Below the pieces are notes generated by a model. It saw only the letters and a program-made list of their open reading frames with translations, had not been told where the DNA came from and did not search any database. A program made the translations under genes and the position numbers. A DNA stretch of 64,000 bases, taken from the NCBI GenBank assembly GCA_028285625.1, contig JANQOX010000021.1, positions 1 through 64,000 of the forward strand. The letters are read 5' to 3'. Positions 51,893-59,931 of this stretch are shown here, piece after piece; positions within the stretch are counted from its first letter, which is position 1, and each line of letters starts with the position of its first letter. The DNA comes from Myxococcota bacterium. Its GTDB lineage: Bacteria; Myxococcota_A; UBA9160; UBA6930.

Positions 51893-52876
51893 TCAGGCGA
51901 GGAGAGCGCGGGCCAACTCGGCGCCGCTCTGGTGGGCTGCCTCGACGCGGTCGCCCAGCAGCCAGTCGCCGCAGACGGCGATGCGGCTGGCTTCGTCGTA
52001 GAGGTAGGGCTTGCCCACGAAGCGGCTGGCCCGGGCCAGCAGCCAGCGGTGGACGTCGGTCGAGCGCACGGGCGGGAGCCGAACACCGGCGTGCGAAGCG
52101 AGCGCGTCTAGAAGGGGCCCTGCGAGGTCGCCCGGTGGCGTCTCCAGTTCGGCCTGGCTGAAGCCGGGGGTCGAGTGCAGCACCCAGCACTCGCCGTCCG
52201 GACGGCCCGGCTTGCTGCGGTTGCGTGCGGCCCATGCGAGGCGATCGTCTGCGACGAACGCGGCGTCGAAGTGGACCGGCACGGGCCGTTCGAAACGCAC
52301 CATGGCGGCATGGCAGGGCAGCATCGGGATGGCCGCGGCCTGGGCCTGCAACGACGGCGCGGCGTCCAGCAGCGGGACTGCCTGGGGGGCGGGGGTGGCG
52401 ACGACCACGTGGCGAAAGCCGTCGAACCGCCGCCCATCCTCGGTGCCGAGCGAACACCTTGCGTCCGCGTCGCGGGCGATCTCCAAGACGCGCGCCGAGA
52501 GCGCGACGTCGAGCCCTTCGGCAAGCGCCTTCGGAGCGCTCGTCATGCGCGGGGTGCCGACGTATCGCTCCTTCGTGTCAGGCTTCTCATGTTCCTCCGA
52601 GCCGAGGCGCACGATCCGCGCGTCCCAGGCCTCGACCACCCCCGCGGCCTTCCAGGCCGCCACCTGTTCGGCGAAGCGGGGCTCCTTTGCCGTGAAGTAC
52701 TGGGCGCCGTGGTCGAAGTCGTCCGGAAAACGCCTTCGCGTCGCCATGCGTCCCCCGACGCCGCGTGACTTGTCGAAGACCTGTACGGCGTGCCCCTCGT
52801 CGGCCAGCGCCCGGGCGGCGGTGAGCCCCGCAATGCCCGCACCGACGATCGCGACTCGTTCGAGAAACTCAGCCAT
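51893..52876 (-). CDS. Renalase-like FAD-dependent amine oxidoreductase
   Basis: 327 residues from ATG 52876. VAIVGAGIAGLTAARALADE is the FAD site, and FDKSRGVGGRMATRR is the renalase-type SRxxGGRMxTR motif. DHGAQYFTAKEPRF and AVCGDWLLGDRVEAAHQSG are also typical. Bacterial renalases oxidise dihydro isomers of NAD(P)H; whether this one does is not shown. Convergent with the small protein before it, 25 bp gap. Confidence 0.87.
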   Translation of the reverse strand: MAEFLERVAIVGAGIAGLTAARALADEGHAVQVFDKSRGVGGRMATRRRFPDDFDHGAQYFTAKEPRFAEQVAAWKAAGVVEAWDARIVRLGSEEHEKPDTKERYVGTPRMTSAPKALAEGLDVALSARVLEIARDADARCSLGTEDGRRFDGFRHVVVATPAPQAVPLLDAAPSLQAQAAAIPMLPCHAAMVRFERPVPVHFDAAFVADDRLAWAARNRSKPGRPDGECWVLHSTPGFSQAELETPPGDLAGPLLDALASHAGVRLPPVRSTDVHRWLLARASRFVGKPYLYDEASRIAVCGDWLLGDRVEAAHQSGAELARALLA

Positions 52877-53085
52877 GCCTTCCCTTCGAAGCCTGAACAC
52901 GGCGGTCCGCAACCGCGGGGGCCGCGCGAAGCTTGCGCACGTCGCGCAAACGATGACGGCGGGTCGCCCAATCGTCGACTCTTTTCGACCCCGACGCGGG
53001 GGTCAACGGCGTAGGGCCTCCATGGGAGGCGCTCGCCGCTGGGGCCCAGAGTGGACGGCTCGCGTCCAGCGGGTACCCCCTCTGC

Positions 53086-53907
53086 ATGGCGAAGTCCTCG
53101 GACTCCACGCGCCCGACCCGCGCGTGGATCTGCGTCTCGAGAACCTGCGCCGCCCTAGCCGTGATCCCGATCGGCCTGCTCGCGGGTCTCGCCAGCGGGC
53201 TCGTGCACCGTGACCGCCGGCGCGCGCTCGATCGCACCTTCGAGGTCTGGGGAGACTGGGGCACCCGCGCAGCCGGGATTCGCCTCGATGTGCGCGGGCG
53301 TGAGCGCCTGTCGCTACGGCCGGCCGTCTTCTTGATCAACCACCGCAGCGGTATCGACCCGATCCTGGTCTGCGCCCTTCTGCGACGACGCTTCACGGCG
53401 GTGGCCAAGTCCGAGATCCGGCGCAACCCGCTGCTGGGGCCGGCCTTCGCCTTCGCCGGGGTCGCCTTCGTCGATCGGGCGGATCACGCGCAGGCGCTGC
53501 GTGCGCTGGAGCCCGCGACGGACGCGTTGGGCGACGGGTTGGCGCTCGCGATCGCGCCGGAGGGGACCCGGCGCGATCGGACGGAGGTCGTGGGCGCGTT
53601 CAAGAAGGGGGCGTTTCGCGTGGCCATGGCTGCACGCGCACCCATCGTGCCGATCGTCATCCACAACGCGGACGACGTGCTCCCGCGTGGGGGTTGGCTG
53701 ATGCGCCCCGCTTGCGTTCGCGTCGACGTTCTGGAACCGATCCCGACCACCCACTGGACGCTCGAAGCACTGGATGGAGAGATCGCGGGCGTTCGTGAGC
53801 GCTATCGGGCGCGATTGGAATCCGGGAGCGGAGGTGGCGGCCAGAAGCCGCCGCCTCCTGCTCCCTCACCCCCGGCTGTGCCGCCGAGAAGATCGGGCGG
53901 GCGCTGA
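53086..53907 (+). CDS. 1-acyl-sn-glycerol-3-phosphate acyltransferase (PlsC family)
   Basis: 273 residues. An N-terminal hydrophobic helix (CAALAVIPIGLLAGLASGLV) anchors it to the inner membrane. The acyltransferase motifs are FLINHRSGIDPILV (HxxxxD), GVAFVDRADHAQALRALE and LALAIAPEGTRRDR (EGTR box). It would acylate lysophosphatidic acid. The C-terminus is Pro-rich and of unknown function. Confidence 0.88.
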   Translation: MAKSSDSTRPTRAWICVSRTCAALAVIPIGLLAGLASGLVHRDRRRALDRTFEVWGDWGTRAAGIRLDVRGRERLSLRPAVFLINHRSGIDPILVCALLRRRFTAVAKSEIRRNPLLGPAFAFAGVAFVDRADHAQALRALEPATDALGDGLALAIAPEGTRRDRTEVVGAFKKGAFRVAMAARAPIVPIVIHNADDVLPRGGWLMRPACVRVDVLEPIPTTHWTLEALDGEIAGVRERYRARLESGSGGGGQKPPPPAPSPPAVPPRRSGGR

Positions 53908-54100
53908 TCGGCTTCGCCAGCGCGCTGGGAGTCTCCTAGCGCTTGCGCGCTATGAACGTGATCTCCTCGAGCGCCAGGGACAACTCGCGCGCGGCGCCCT
54001 TGGACGTCGAGCCCCTAGCGTGCCATGCGGAGTCCCCTTGGGTCCAGCGCGCGAGCCCGCCCGGGCGGGACGGGCTCGCGCACTCACCGGTCGCGCGCCC

Positions 54101-54736
54101 CTAGGCGCGCTCGGCCGCTCGGCGCCTGGCGCGGTAGAGCCACCCGCCGGCCGAAAGCAGCAGCAGGGCCGAAGAGGCCTCGGGCACGGTGGCGGTCTGC
54201 GCGATGTCCACGCGGCCCCACGAGCTGGGGGAGTCTTGCGGAGTGGCCCGCAGGTACACGCGCAGGAGGGCGTTGTCGAGGAGGCCGCTGGTCCAGAGCT
54301 CGGATTCCACGGTGTTGATGTCCTCGATCCCCCACGGACCTCGGAAGATGGTGATCCCCCGTAGCTCCGTATACCCCTCCAGGGCGCAGACCGCCGCGAG
54401 CGCCGACGTCGCGCAGGGCACCCAGTTGGAGACGCTTCGCCATCCGAGGGAGGAGGTGCTGCGCTGCTGCAGCGTCGCGGTATAGGGCGCCGTCGCCCCG
54501 AGGGACGTCGTGCTGCCCGAGACCTGCCAATTACTCGAAGAGCCACTGACGCCGAGGAGCGAGGCCGTATCGACCCGAATGACGTTCCCGGGGGCGACGA
54601 ACCCCACGGTCACCCCCGGCACGTTCGAGAAGGTGATGACCCCGTCGTAGTTGACGATGAACGGGAGCCCCTGGGCCGGGGCGCCCAACAGCCCGAACAG
54701 GGCGACGGCAAGAAGGGTGCGGAGCGAATGCTTGAT
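54101..54736 (-). CDS. Secreted PEP-CTERM protein with unclear start codon
   Basis: 211 residues counted from ATC 54736, where the signal peptide KHSLRTLLAVALFGLLGAPA begins. No ATG, GTG or TTG is placed correctly; the next in-frame starts lie 90 bases or more upstream, and an AGGAGG stands 13 bases before the ATC. The mature chain is beta-rich (FIVNYDGVITFSNVPGVTVG). The end VPEASSALLLLSAGGW with RARRR is the PEP-CTERM signal. The start is inferred from the signal peptide. Confidence 0.6.
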   Translation of the reverse strand: MKHSLRTLLAVALFGLLGAPAQGLPFIVNYDGVITFSNVPGVTVGFVAPGNVIRVDTASLLGVSGSSSNWQVSGSTTSLGATAPYTATLQQRSTSSLGWRSVSNWVPCATSALAAVCALEGYTELRGITIFRGPWGIEDINTVESELWTSGLLDNALLRVYLRATPQDSPSSWGRVDIAQTATVPEASSALLLLSAGGWLYRARRRAAERA

Positions 54737-55115
54737 CGACCCGAGATGACCTCCTGGGCAAGGGAGACCATCCGCCCCACCACCAATGGGCGGGCCCCTT
54801 CCCGAAGGTGTTCGCACTGCGAGGATCGTGCCGGGTTCGTGCGCGGAGACACACACGCCCGGAATCCATGGCGTTTGTTTCTCGTGGCGTCAGTTCCACG
54901 CGAGTCACGACGGAAGGCGCGTTCCGTGTTCGCGGAAGACGCGTACCACTCTGCCCCGATTCGTTGCCCAAGCGCGCGAGCCACGTGGGTGGATGCCTGC
55001 CGTGCATGAGGTGAAACTTCTAGGGAGAAGGACTTGTTAGGCGTCGGTGAGACACCCGGCTTCGTGCGTCAGCGTTCCCGCACCCGCACCCGCACCCGCA
55101 CCCTCACGCGTGCGG
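54737..55115. other. Gap with a short hexanucleotide repeat
   Basis: About 380 bp without a protein-like frame. At 55081-55103 the unit CACCCG is repeated almost four times. The repeat lies just downstream of the CoA-ligase remnant. No RNA gene or promoter is recognised. Confidence 0.5.
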
Positions 55116-55262
55116 TCAGGCGTACGGCGCGTCGGTCTCCACTGCGTACTTCTCGGCGATCGGCTTGTGCTCGAGCTTCGAAGTGGGCGTGAGCTCGTCG
55201 CCGCCCGGCTCCCAGTCGCAGGGCAGGGTCGCGTAGCGCTTGATCTGCTCCACGCGAGCCAT
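55116..55262 (-). pseudogene. C-terminal remnant of an acyl-CoA ligase, second copy
   Basis: 48 residues MARVEQIKRYATLPCDWEPG to YAVETDAPYA, nearly the same as the last 48 residues of the complete ligase at 61217-62890 (about 80 percent alike). Upstream of the Met the similarity stops, so this is only a tail. It appears to be the relic of a duplication. Confidence 0.75.
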
Positions 55263-55355
55263 GCATGGGTCGTGAATCCGGCCCGGCCGCGGAGCGCCGT
55301 CTCGATCCGTCGGCAACCCAGCCACGGCTCGGCCTGCCCTACTCTGATCCCCGCG

Positions 55356-56888
55356 ATGCCCGTCCCCGGCGACCCCCACCCCGTCCAGCGTCGGCTCCGG
55401 CTTTGGGGCCTCCCGGGCGGGCCGCTGCTCGGTCTCGCCCTCGGGTTGGCCTTGCCCGACACGTACGCGACGGCTGGCGGCGAGGTCGTTCTCGATGCCG
55501 CCGCCCGCGCCACGCTCGGTGTGACGGTGTGGATGGCGACGTGGTGGATGACCGAGGCGATCCCCGTCTACGTGACGGCGCTGCTGCCGCTGGTGCTGTT
55601 TCCGTGGCTGGGTGTGGCGTCGGGGCGCGATGCGGCGGCGCCCTACGGGCACGAGCTGATCTTCTTGTTCATGGGCGGGTTTCTGATCGCACTTGCCATG
55701 GAGCGGTGGGGGCTGCACCGGCGCATCGCATTCCAGGTGCTGCGCCTGGCGGGCACGCGGCCGGCGTCGCTCGTGGCCGGCTTCATGCTGGCGAGTGCGC
55801 TGCTCAGCATGTGGGTTTCGAACACGGCGACGGCGATCATGATGTTGCCCGTGGCACTCTCGGTGGCCGGTGCTGCCGAAGACGAGGCGAACCGCCGCTT
55901 CTCCCTTTGCCTGCTGCTCGGGGTCGCCTACGGCTGCTCGATCGGCGGGATCGCCACACCGATCGGCACGCCGCCCAACGTGTTCCTGCTCTCTTTCCTG
56001 CAACGCGAGCTCGGCATCGAGATCGGCTTCGCACGCTGGATGGCCTTCGGGCTTCCGATCACGGCCACGTTCCTGCCCATTGCCTGGTGGGGGCTCACGC
56101 GCCGGGTCTTTCCGCTCGACGACGCGCCCGTGGCCGGCGCTGCGGCGGTACGCGAAGCGCACGACGCCATGGGACCGCTCGGCACCGGCGAGCGCAGCAC
56201 GGCCTTCGTGTTCTCGCTGGCGGCGGGGCTCTGGGTGTTCCGGCCGCTCCTTGCGAAGGTCGAGGTGGGCGGGGTCGCGCCGTTCGCCGGTCTGACCGAC
56301 GCCTCCATCGCGATCGCCGCGGGGCTGCTGCTGTTCCTGCTTCCAGGGGGTGTGACCCCCGGTGCGGGTGCGACCGCAGGCCCAGACGAGCCGCGCGGCC
56401 GGAGCCCACGCGCGCTCGACTGGGAGACGGCGCTGCGGCTGCCGTGGGGCATCTTGATCTTGTTTGGCGGTGGTCTCAGCCTGGCTGCGGCGATCCGCGC
56501 AACCGGGGTCGATGCGTTCCTCGGCGCGCAGGTCGCGGGGCTCGCCGGGCTGCCGGCGGTCGTCGTGGTCATCGGCGTCGTCGCACTCGTCGTGTTCCTG
56601 ACCGAGCTCACGAGCAACACGGCCACGGCCGCGACCTTCGTGCCGCTGCTCGCGGGCATCGCGCCGGGCCTCGGCTTCGACCCGATGCTGCTGGCGATCC
56701 CGGCCACGGTGGCGGCCAGCCTGGCGTTCATGTTGCCCGTGGCGACCCCGCCCAACGCGGTCGTGTTCGGCTCGGGCCGCGTCGATCTCGCCGACATGAG
56801 CCGCGCCGGCTTCTTCCTGAACCTGGTCGCGATCGCGCTGGTGCCCCTCGCCACGTTCACGCTGGCGGCCCTGCTCTTCATGGACTGA
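55356..56888 (+). CDS. DASS/SLC13-type anion symporter
   Basis: 510 residues, about 11-12 hydrophobic segments. The two family signature motifs are MWVSNTATAIMMLPVAL in the first half and ELTSNTATAATFVPLLAG in the second, each with SNT, and IGTPPNVFLLSF and ATPPNAVVFGSG, each with TPPN. In SLC13 and DASS carriers these loops hold sodium and the dicarboxylate or sulfate. Substrate is not clear. A loop after segment six is Gly/Ala-rich. Its neighbours give no hint. Confidence 0.9.
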   Translation: MPVPGDPHPVQRRLRLWGLPGGPLLGLALGLALPDTYATAGGEVVLDAAARATLGVTVWMATWWMTEAIPVYVTALLPLVLFPWLGVASGRDAAAPYGHELIFLFMGGFLIALAMERWGLHRRIAFQVLRLAGTRPASLVAGFMLASALLSMWVSNTATAIMMLPVALSVAGAAEDEANRRFSLCLLLGVAYGCSIGGIATPIGTPPNVFLLSFLQRELGIEIGFARWMAFGLPITATFLPIAWWGLTRRVFPLDDAPVAGAAAVREAHDAMGPLGTGERSTAFVFSLAAGLWVFRPLLAKVEVGGVAPFAGLTDASIAIAAGLLLFLLPGGVTPGAGATAGPDEPRGRSPRALDWETALRLPWGILILFGGGLSLAAAIRATGVDAFLGAQVAGLAGLPAVVVVIGVVALVVFLTELTSNTATAATFVPLLAGIAPGLGFDPMLLAIPATVAASLAFMLPVATPPNAVVFGSGRVDLADMSRAGFFLNLVAIALVPLATFTLAALLFMD

Positions 56889-56936
56889 CGCCCGCTGGCT
56901 GACGGCGGGCAGGCCCCCTCCCCGTAGTTGCATCTC

Positions 56937-56953
56937 GGAACTATCATAGTACC
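56937..56953. promoter_or_regulatory. Palindrome before the two-gene nucleotidyltransferase pair
   Basis: GGAACTAT C ATAGTACC is symmetrical except for one A-A pair, and ends 10 bases before the ATG at 56964. It is a likely operator for self-regulation by the first protein of the pair. Confidence 0.5.
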
Positions 56954-56963
56954 TTCTGTCACT

Positions 56964-57473
56964 ATGGCCTATCTGGTCCAGCGCCCGGGCGGGCGCGTCG
57001 AGATCCGCGAGTCGCGGGCCACGCCCCGGGGCCCGCGGTCGCGAACCCTCGCGAGCTTTCGGGGTGTGCTCACCGAGTCGGCGCTCGATGGCGCCGAGGC
57101 CGCCGCGAACTCGCCCTTCGACCGCGCCGCCCTCGTCCGCAGGGCTCGCGAGCTGGGCCTGCGCTTCGTGCCCCACCGCGCCGACGCCCCGGCGCGCGAG
57201 CTGATCGCGCGCCTGCGCGACGGCGCACCGCTCGACCCCGTGCTCGGCGCGCTGCTGCGCCAGGCCCTCGACGCCCTACCCCAAGCGCCGGTGCCCGAGC
57301 CGCTGCACGACGTGGCCGAGTGGATCGGCGCCGGCGAGGCTGCGCGAGGCCGCGCCCTGCGCGACGTGCTCCGGCTCTACGACACCATCGCCCGCTCGCG
57401 CGAGCCGCGGCCGCCGCTGCCGCCGGCCGTCCTGCCGCGCATCCCGGCCGACGCGCGCTGGCGCGCGGCCTGA
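56964..57473 (+). CDS. Unknown protein, probable partner (antitoxin-like) of the nucleotidyltransferase
   Basis: 169 residues from ATG 56964. The start AYLVQRPGGRVEIRESRATP, with RGPRSRTLASFRG, is a beta hairpin followed by Arg-rich sequence. The rest is helical and Arg/Ala-rich. It lies 13 bp upstream of an AbiEii-like nucleotidyltransferase, the normal place for the partner in toxin-antitoxin pairs. The palindrome in front fits autoregulation. No known family assigned. Confidence 0.5.
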   Translation: MAYLVQRPGGRVEIRESRATPRGPRSRTLASFRGVLTESALDGAEAAANSPFDRAALVRRARELGLRFVPHRADAPARELIARLRDGAPLDPVLGALLRQALDALPQAPVPEPLHDVAEWIGAGEAARGRALRDVLRLYDTIARSREPRPPLPPAVLPRIPADARWRAA

Positions 57474-57486
57474 CCCGGCGCCGCAA

Positions 57487-58062
57487 GTGAGCCTGCCGCT
57501 CGACGAGAAGGTGTCGGCGCTGCGCGACGCCTTCGAGGCCGAAGCCATCCCCTACGCGTTCGGCGGCGCCATCGCACTGGCCTACTACGCCACGCCGCGC
57601 GGTACCCAGGACGTCGACGTAAACGTCTTCTTGCCGGTCGAGAGCTTCGACCGCGTGCTCGCCGTGCTCGTGGGCCTGGGGGTCGCGCCGCCCACCACCG
57701 AGGGCCGCGCATCGCTCGCCCGCGACGAGCAGATCCGCCTGTTCTGGGAGCACACGCCCCTCGACCTCTTCTTCTCCTACGCCGCGCTCCACGACGCTTG
57801 CCTCGACCGCCGACGCGACGTCGCTTTCGGAGCCGACCGGATCACGATCCTCAGCCCCGAAGACCTGGCCGTCTTCAAGGTGCTCTTCTCGCGCGAGAAG
57901 GACTGGCGCGACCTCGCCGAGCTGCGCATCGCCCTCGGCGAGACCCTCGACGCCGACTACGTCCTGGGCTGGCTCGGCGAGATCCTCGAGCCCGACGACC
58001 TGCGCCTGCAACGCGTTCGCGAGCTACTGGGGCCGCCCCCGCCGGGTGACGCGCAGGCCTAG
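57487..58062 (+). CDS. AbiEii/MNT-like nucleotidyltransferase, probable toxin
   Basis: 191 residues from GTG 57487. PYAFGGAIALAYYATPRGTQDVDVNVFLP carries the GG...RxTxDxDV signature of the nucleotidyltransferase fold, with both Asp residues for metal. TPLDLFFSYAALHDACLDRR and FKVLFSREKDWRDLAELRIA follow, as in AbiEii/DUF1814-type proteins. Such toxins transfer nucleotides to RNA or other targets. The activity is inferred from family. Confidence 0.75.
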   Translation: MSLPLDEKVSALRDAFEAEAIPYAFGGAIALAYYATPRGTQDVDVNVFLPVESFDRVLAVLVGLGVAPPTTEGRASLARDEQIRLFWEHTPLDLFFSYAALHDACLDRRRDVAFGADRITILSPEDLAVFKVLFSREKDWRDLAELRIALGETLDADYVLGWLGEILEPDDLRLQRVRELLGPPPPGDAQA

Positions 58063-58165
58063 CGTTCCGGGAGGCGCCCCCGCGGCTCCGCTCTCGGGGA
58101 GCTTCGGACCCCGTTCCCATGGCGGCTGCTTCTTCGGGCACGCACAATCAACGCACTCGATCGTC

Positions 58166-59842
58166 ATGAGTGACGCCCCGGCCATCTTCGAGTTCGGCGA
58201 CTTCGTCCTCGACGAGCGGCGGCGAGAGCTGCGGCGCGACGGCGCCCCCCTACTCCTTCAGGCCAAGCCCGTCGCCCTGCTCGGCTACCTCGTCCGCCAC
58301 CGCGACCGCGCCGTTCCGAAGCAAGAGCTCTTCGACGCGGTCTGGCCCGACGCGATCGTGAGCGACGCCTCGCTCTCCAGCGCGCTGCGCGACGTGCGCC
58401 GAGCGCTCGGCGACACCGGCAGTCTGCAGGCCTTCGTCCGCACCGAGCGGGGCCGCGGCTTTCGCTTCGTCGCACCCGTGAACGAGCGGCCGGCTTCGTC
58501 CCTGGCGGTGGCCGTGCTTCCCTTCCTCGATCTCAGCCCCTCGGGAGACCAGGGCCACCTGGCCGACGGGCTTGCCGAAGAGCTGATCCGATCGCTCTCC
58601 CAGGCCCCCGACCTCCAGGTCGCCGCACGCACATCGTCGTTCGCCTTTCGCGGCGAAGGCCGCGACGTGCGCGAGGTCGGCCAGGTGCTCGGCGTGGGGC
58701 GCGTCGTCGAGGGCAGCCTTCAGCGCGACGGCGACCGGTTGCGGGTGACCGTGCAGCTGGTGCGGACCACCGATGGGCTTCACGATTGGTCGGAGACTTT
58801 CGAGCGCAACCTCGAAGGCATCTTCGCAGCGCAGCAGGACATCGTTCGCGCCATCACGGATGCGCTTCGCTCGAAGCTCGGGTCGGCGTGGAGCGAGCGC
58901 GCGCCCGTCGACACGCGCGCGAGGGAGCTCCACCTGGTGGGTCAGCGCCTCGCGAAGGTCCCCGCGGAAGACGCCCTGCACGATGCGATCCGCTACCTCG
59001 AGCAGGCCCTGGCGCTCGAGCCCGGGTTCGCGCTTGCCCAGGCAGAGCTGGGGATCGCCCACTACGACCTCTGGGACTCGGGATTCGATGCGACGGCCGC
59101 ACGGCTCGAACGGGCGAGAGAGCATGCGGAGCGGGCGTTGGGTCTCGATTCCGACTTGCCCGAGGCGCTCTCGATATTCGCCTTGATCGAGTCGAACTCC
59201 TACCGATGGGCCGAGGCCGAGCGCGCCGTGAATCGCGCGCTCGAGATCAACCCCTCCTCCGTGGATGCGCTGCAGGTGCGTTCCGCGCTTCATTGTGAGG
59301 CGGGCCGGGTGGAAGATGCCTTGGCCGATGGCCAGCGCGTGCTCGCGCTCGACCCGTTGTCCCCCATCATGAACCGTTGGGTCGGCAAGGTGCACTACTT
59401 CGCCCGCGACTACGGCCGTGCCATCGAGCTGGGCCGCCGCGCCCGCGAGCTGGGCGCAGGGGCCACCGACTGGCACGCCACGGTGCTCTCCCACCTGGCC
59501 AAAGAGCGACCCGAACAGGCGCTCGAGGAGACCATTCGTTTCGTGCCGCCCGAGGCCGAGCCGGCGATCCGGGCCGGCTATGCGCGCGCGGGCGTCCGCG
59601 GGGTAGTGGAGGACGTCCTGCGGCTTGGTGCGGCCCTCAGTGGCCAGCCCTATGGACCCTTTCCGGAAAGCGCGGCCGTTTGGCTGGCCTACCTGGGAGA
59701 TCCCGAGCGCATGTTCGAGGCGATGGAGCTCGGGTACCAGGCAGGGCGCATGTGGTTCATCCAGGCCGATCCCGTGTATGACCCCTATCGGTCGGACCCG
59801 CGCTTCCGCGACCTGCTGGCCCGCATGGGTCTCTCCGACTAG
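58166..59842 (+). CDS. Winged-helix regulator with TolB-N-like and TPR domains
   Basis: 558 residues. Residues 1-105 are an OmpR/CadC-type winged helix: FEFGDFVLDERRRELRRDG, LLGYLVRHRDRAVPKQELFD and LRDVRRALGDTG, with RGRGFRFVAPV. Residues about 115-245 hold the AVAVLPFLDLSPSGDQGHLADGL segment and LGVGRVVEGSLQRDGDRLRV, seen in CadC/adenylate-cyclase-type proteins. The rest consists of TPR-like helices (EQALALEPGFALAQAELGIA). Unlike CadC, no membrane helix is visible, so it should be cytoplasmic. The ligand is unknown. Confidence 0.82.
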   Translation: MSDAPAIFEFGDFVLDERRRELRRDGAPLLLQAKPVALLGYLVRHRDRAVPKQELFDAVWPDAIVSDASLSSALRDVRRALGDTGSLQAFVRTERGRGFRFVAPVNERPASSLAVAVLPFLDLSPSGDQGHLADGLAEELIRSLSQAPDLQVAARTSSFAFRGEGRDVREVGQVLGVGRVVEGSLQRDGDRLRVTVQLVRTTDGLHDWSETFERNLEGIFAAQQDIVRAITDALRSKLGSAWSERAPVDTRARELHLVGQRLAKVPAEDALHDAIRYLEQALALEPGFALAQAELGIAHYDLWDSGFDATAARLERAREHAERALGLDSDLPEALSIFALIESNSYRWAEAERAVNRALEINPSSVDALQVRSALHCEAGRVEDALADGQRVLALDPLSPIMNRWVGKVHYFARDYGRAIELGRRARELGAGATDWHATVLSHLAKERPEQALEETIRFVPPEAEPAIRAGYARAGVRGVVEDVLRLGAALSGQPYGPFPESAAVWLAYLGDPERMFEAMELGYQAGRMWFIQADPVYDPYRSDPRFRDLLARMGLSD

Positions 59843-59931
59843 GCCGTCGGCAGCGAGCGGCTGCGTCCGACAGCCCAGCTTCATCCCAAGCTGCGCGTTC
59901 GATCGACCATGCGGCGGCGCGCAGGCGGTGA

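Noticed and set aside
55081..55103. CACCCG repeats as a CRISPR-like or regulatory array
   Set aside because: Pure short tandem repeat without spacers; no cas genes nearby. Simple slippage is sufficient.
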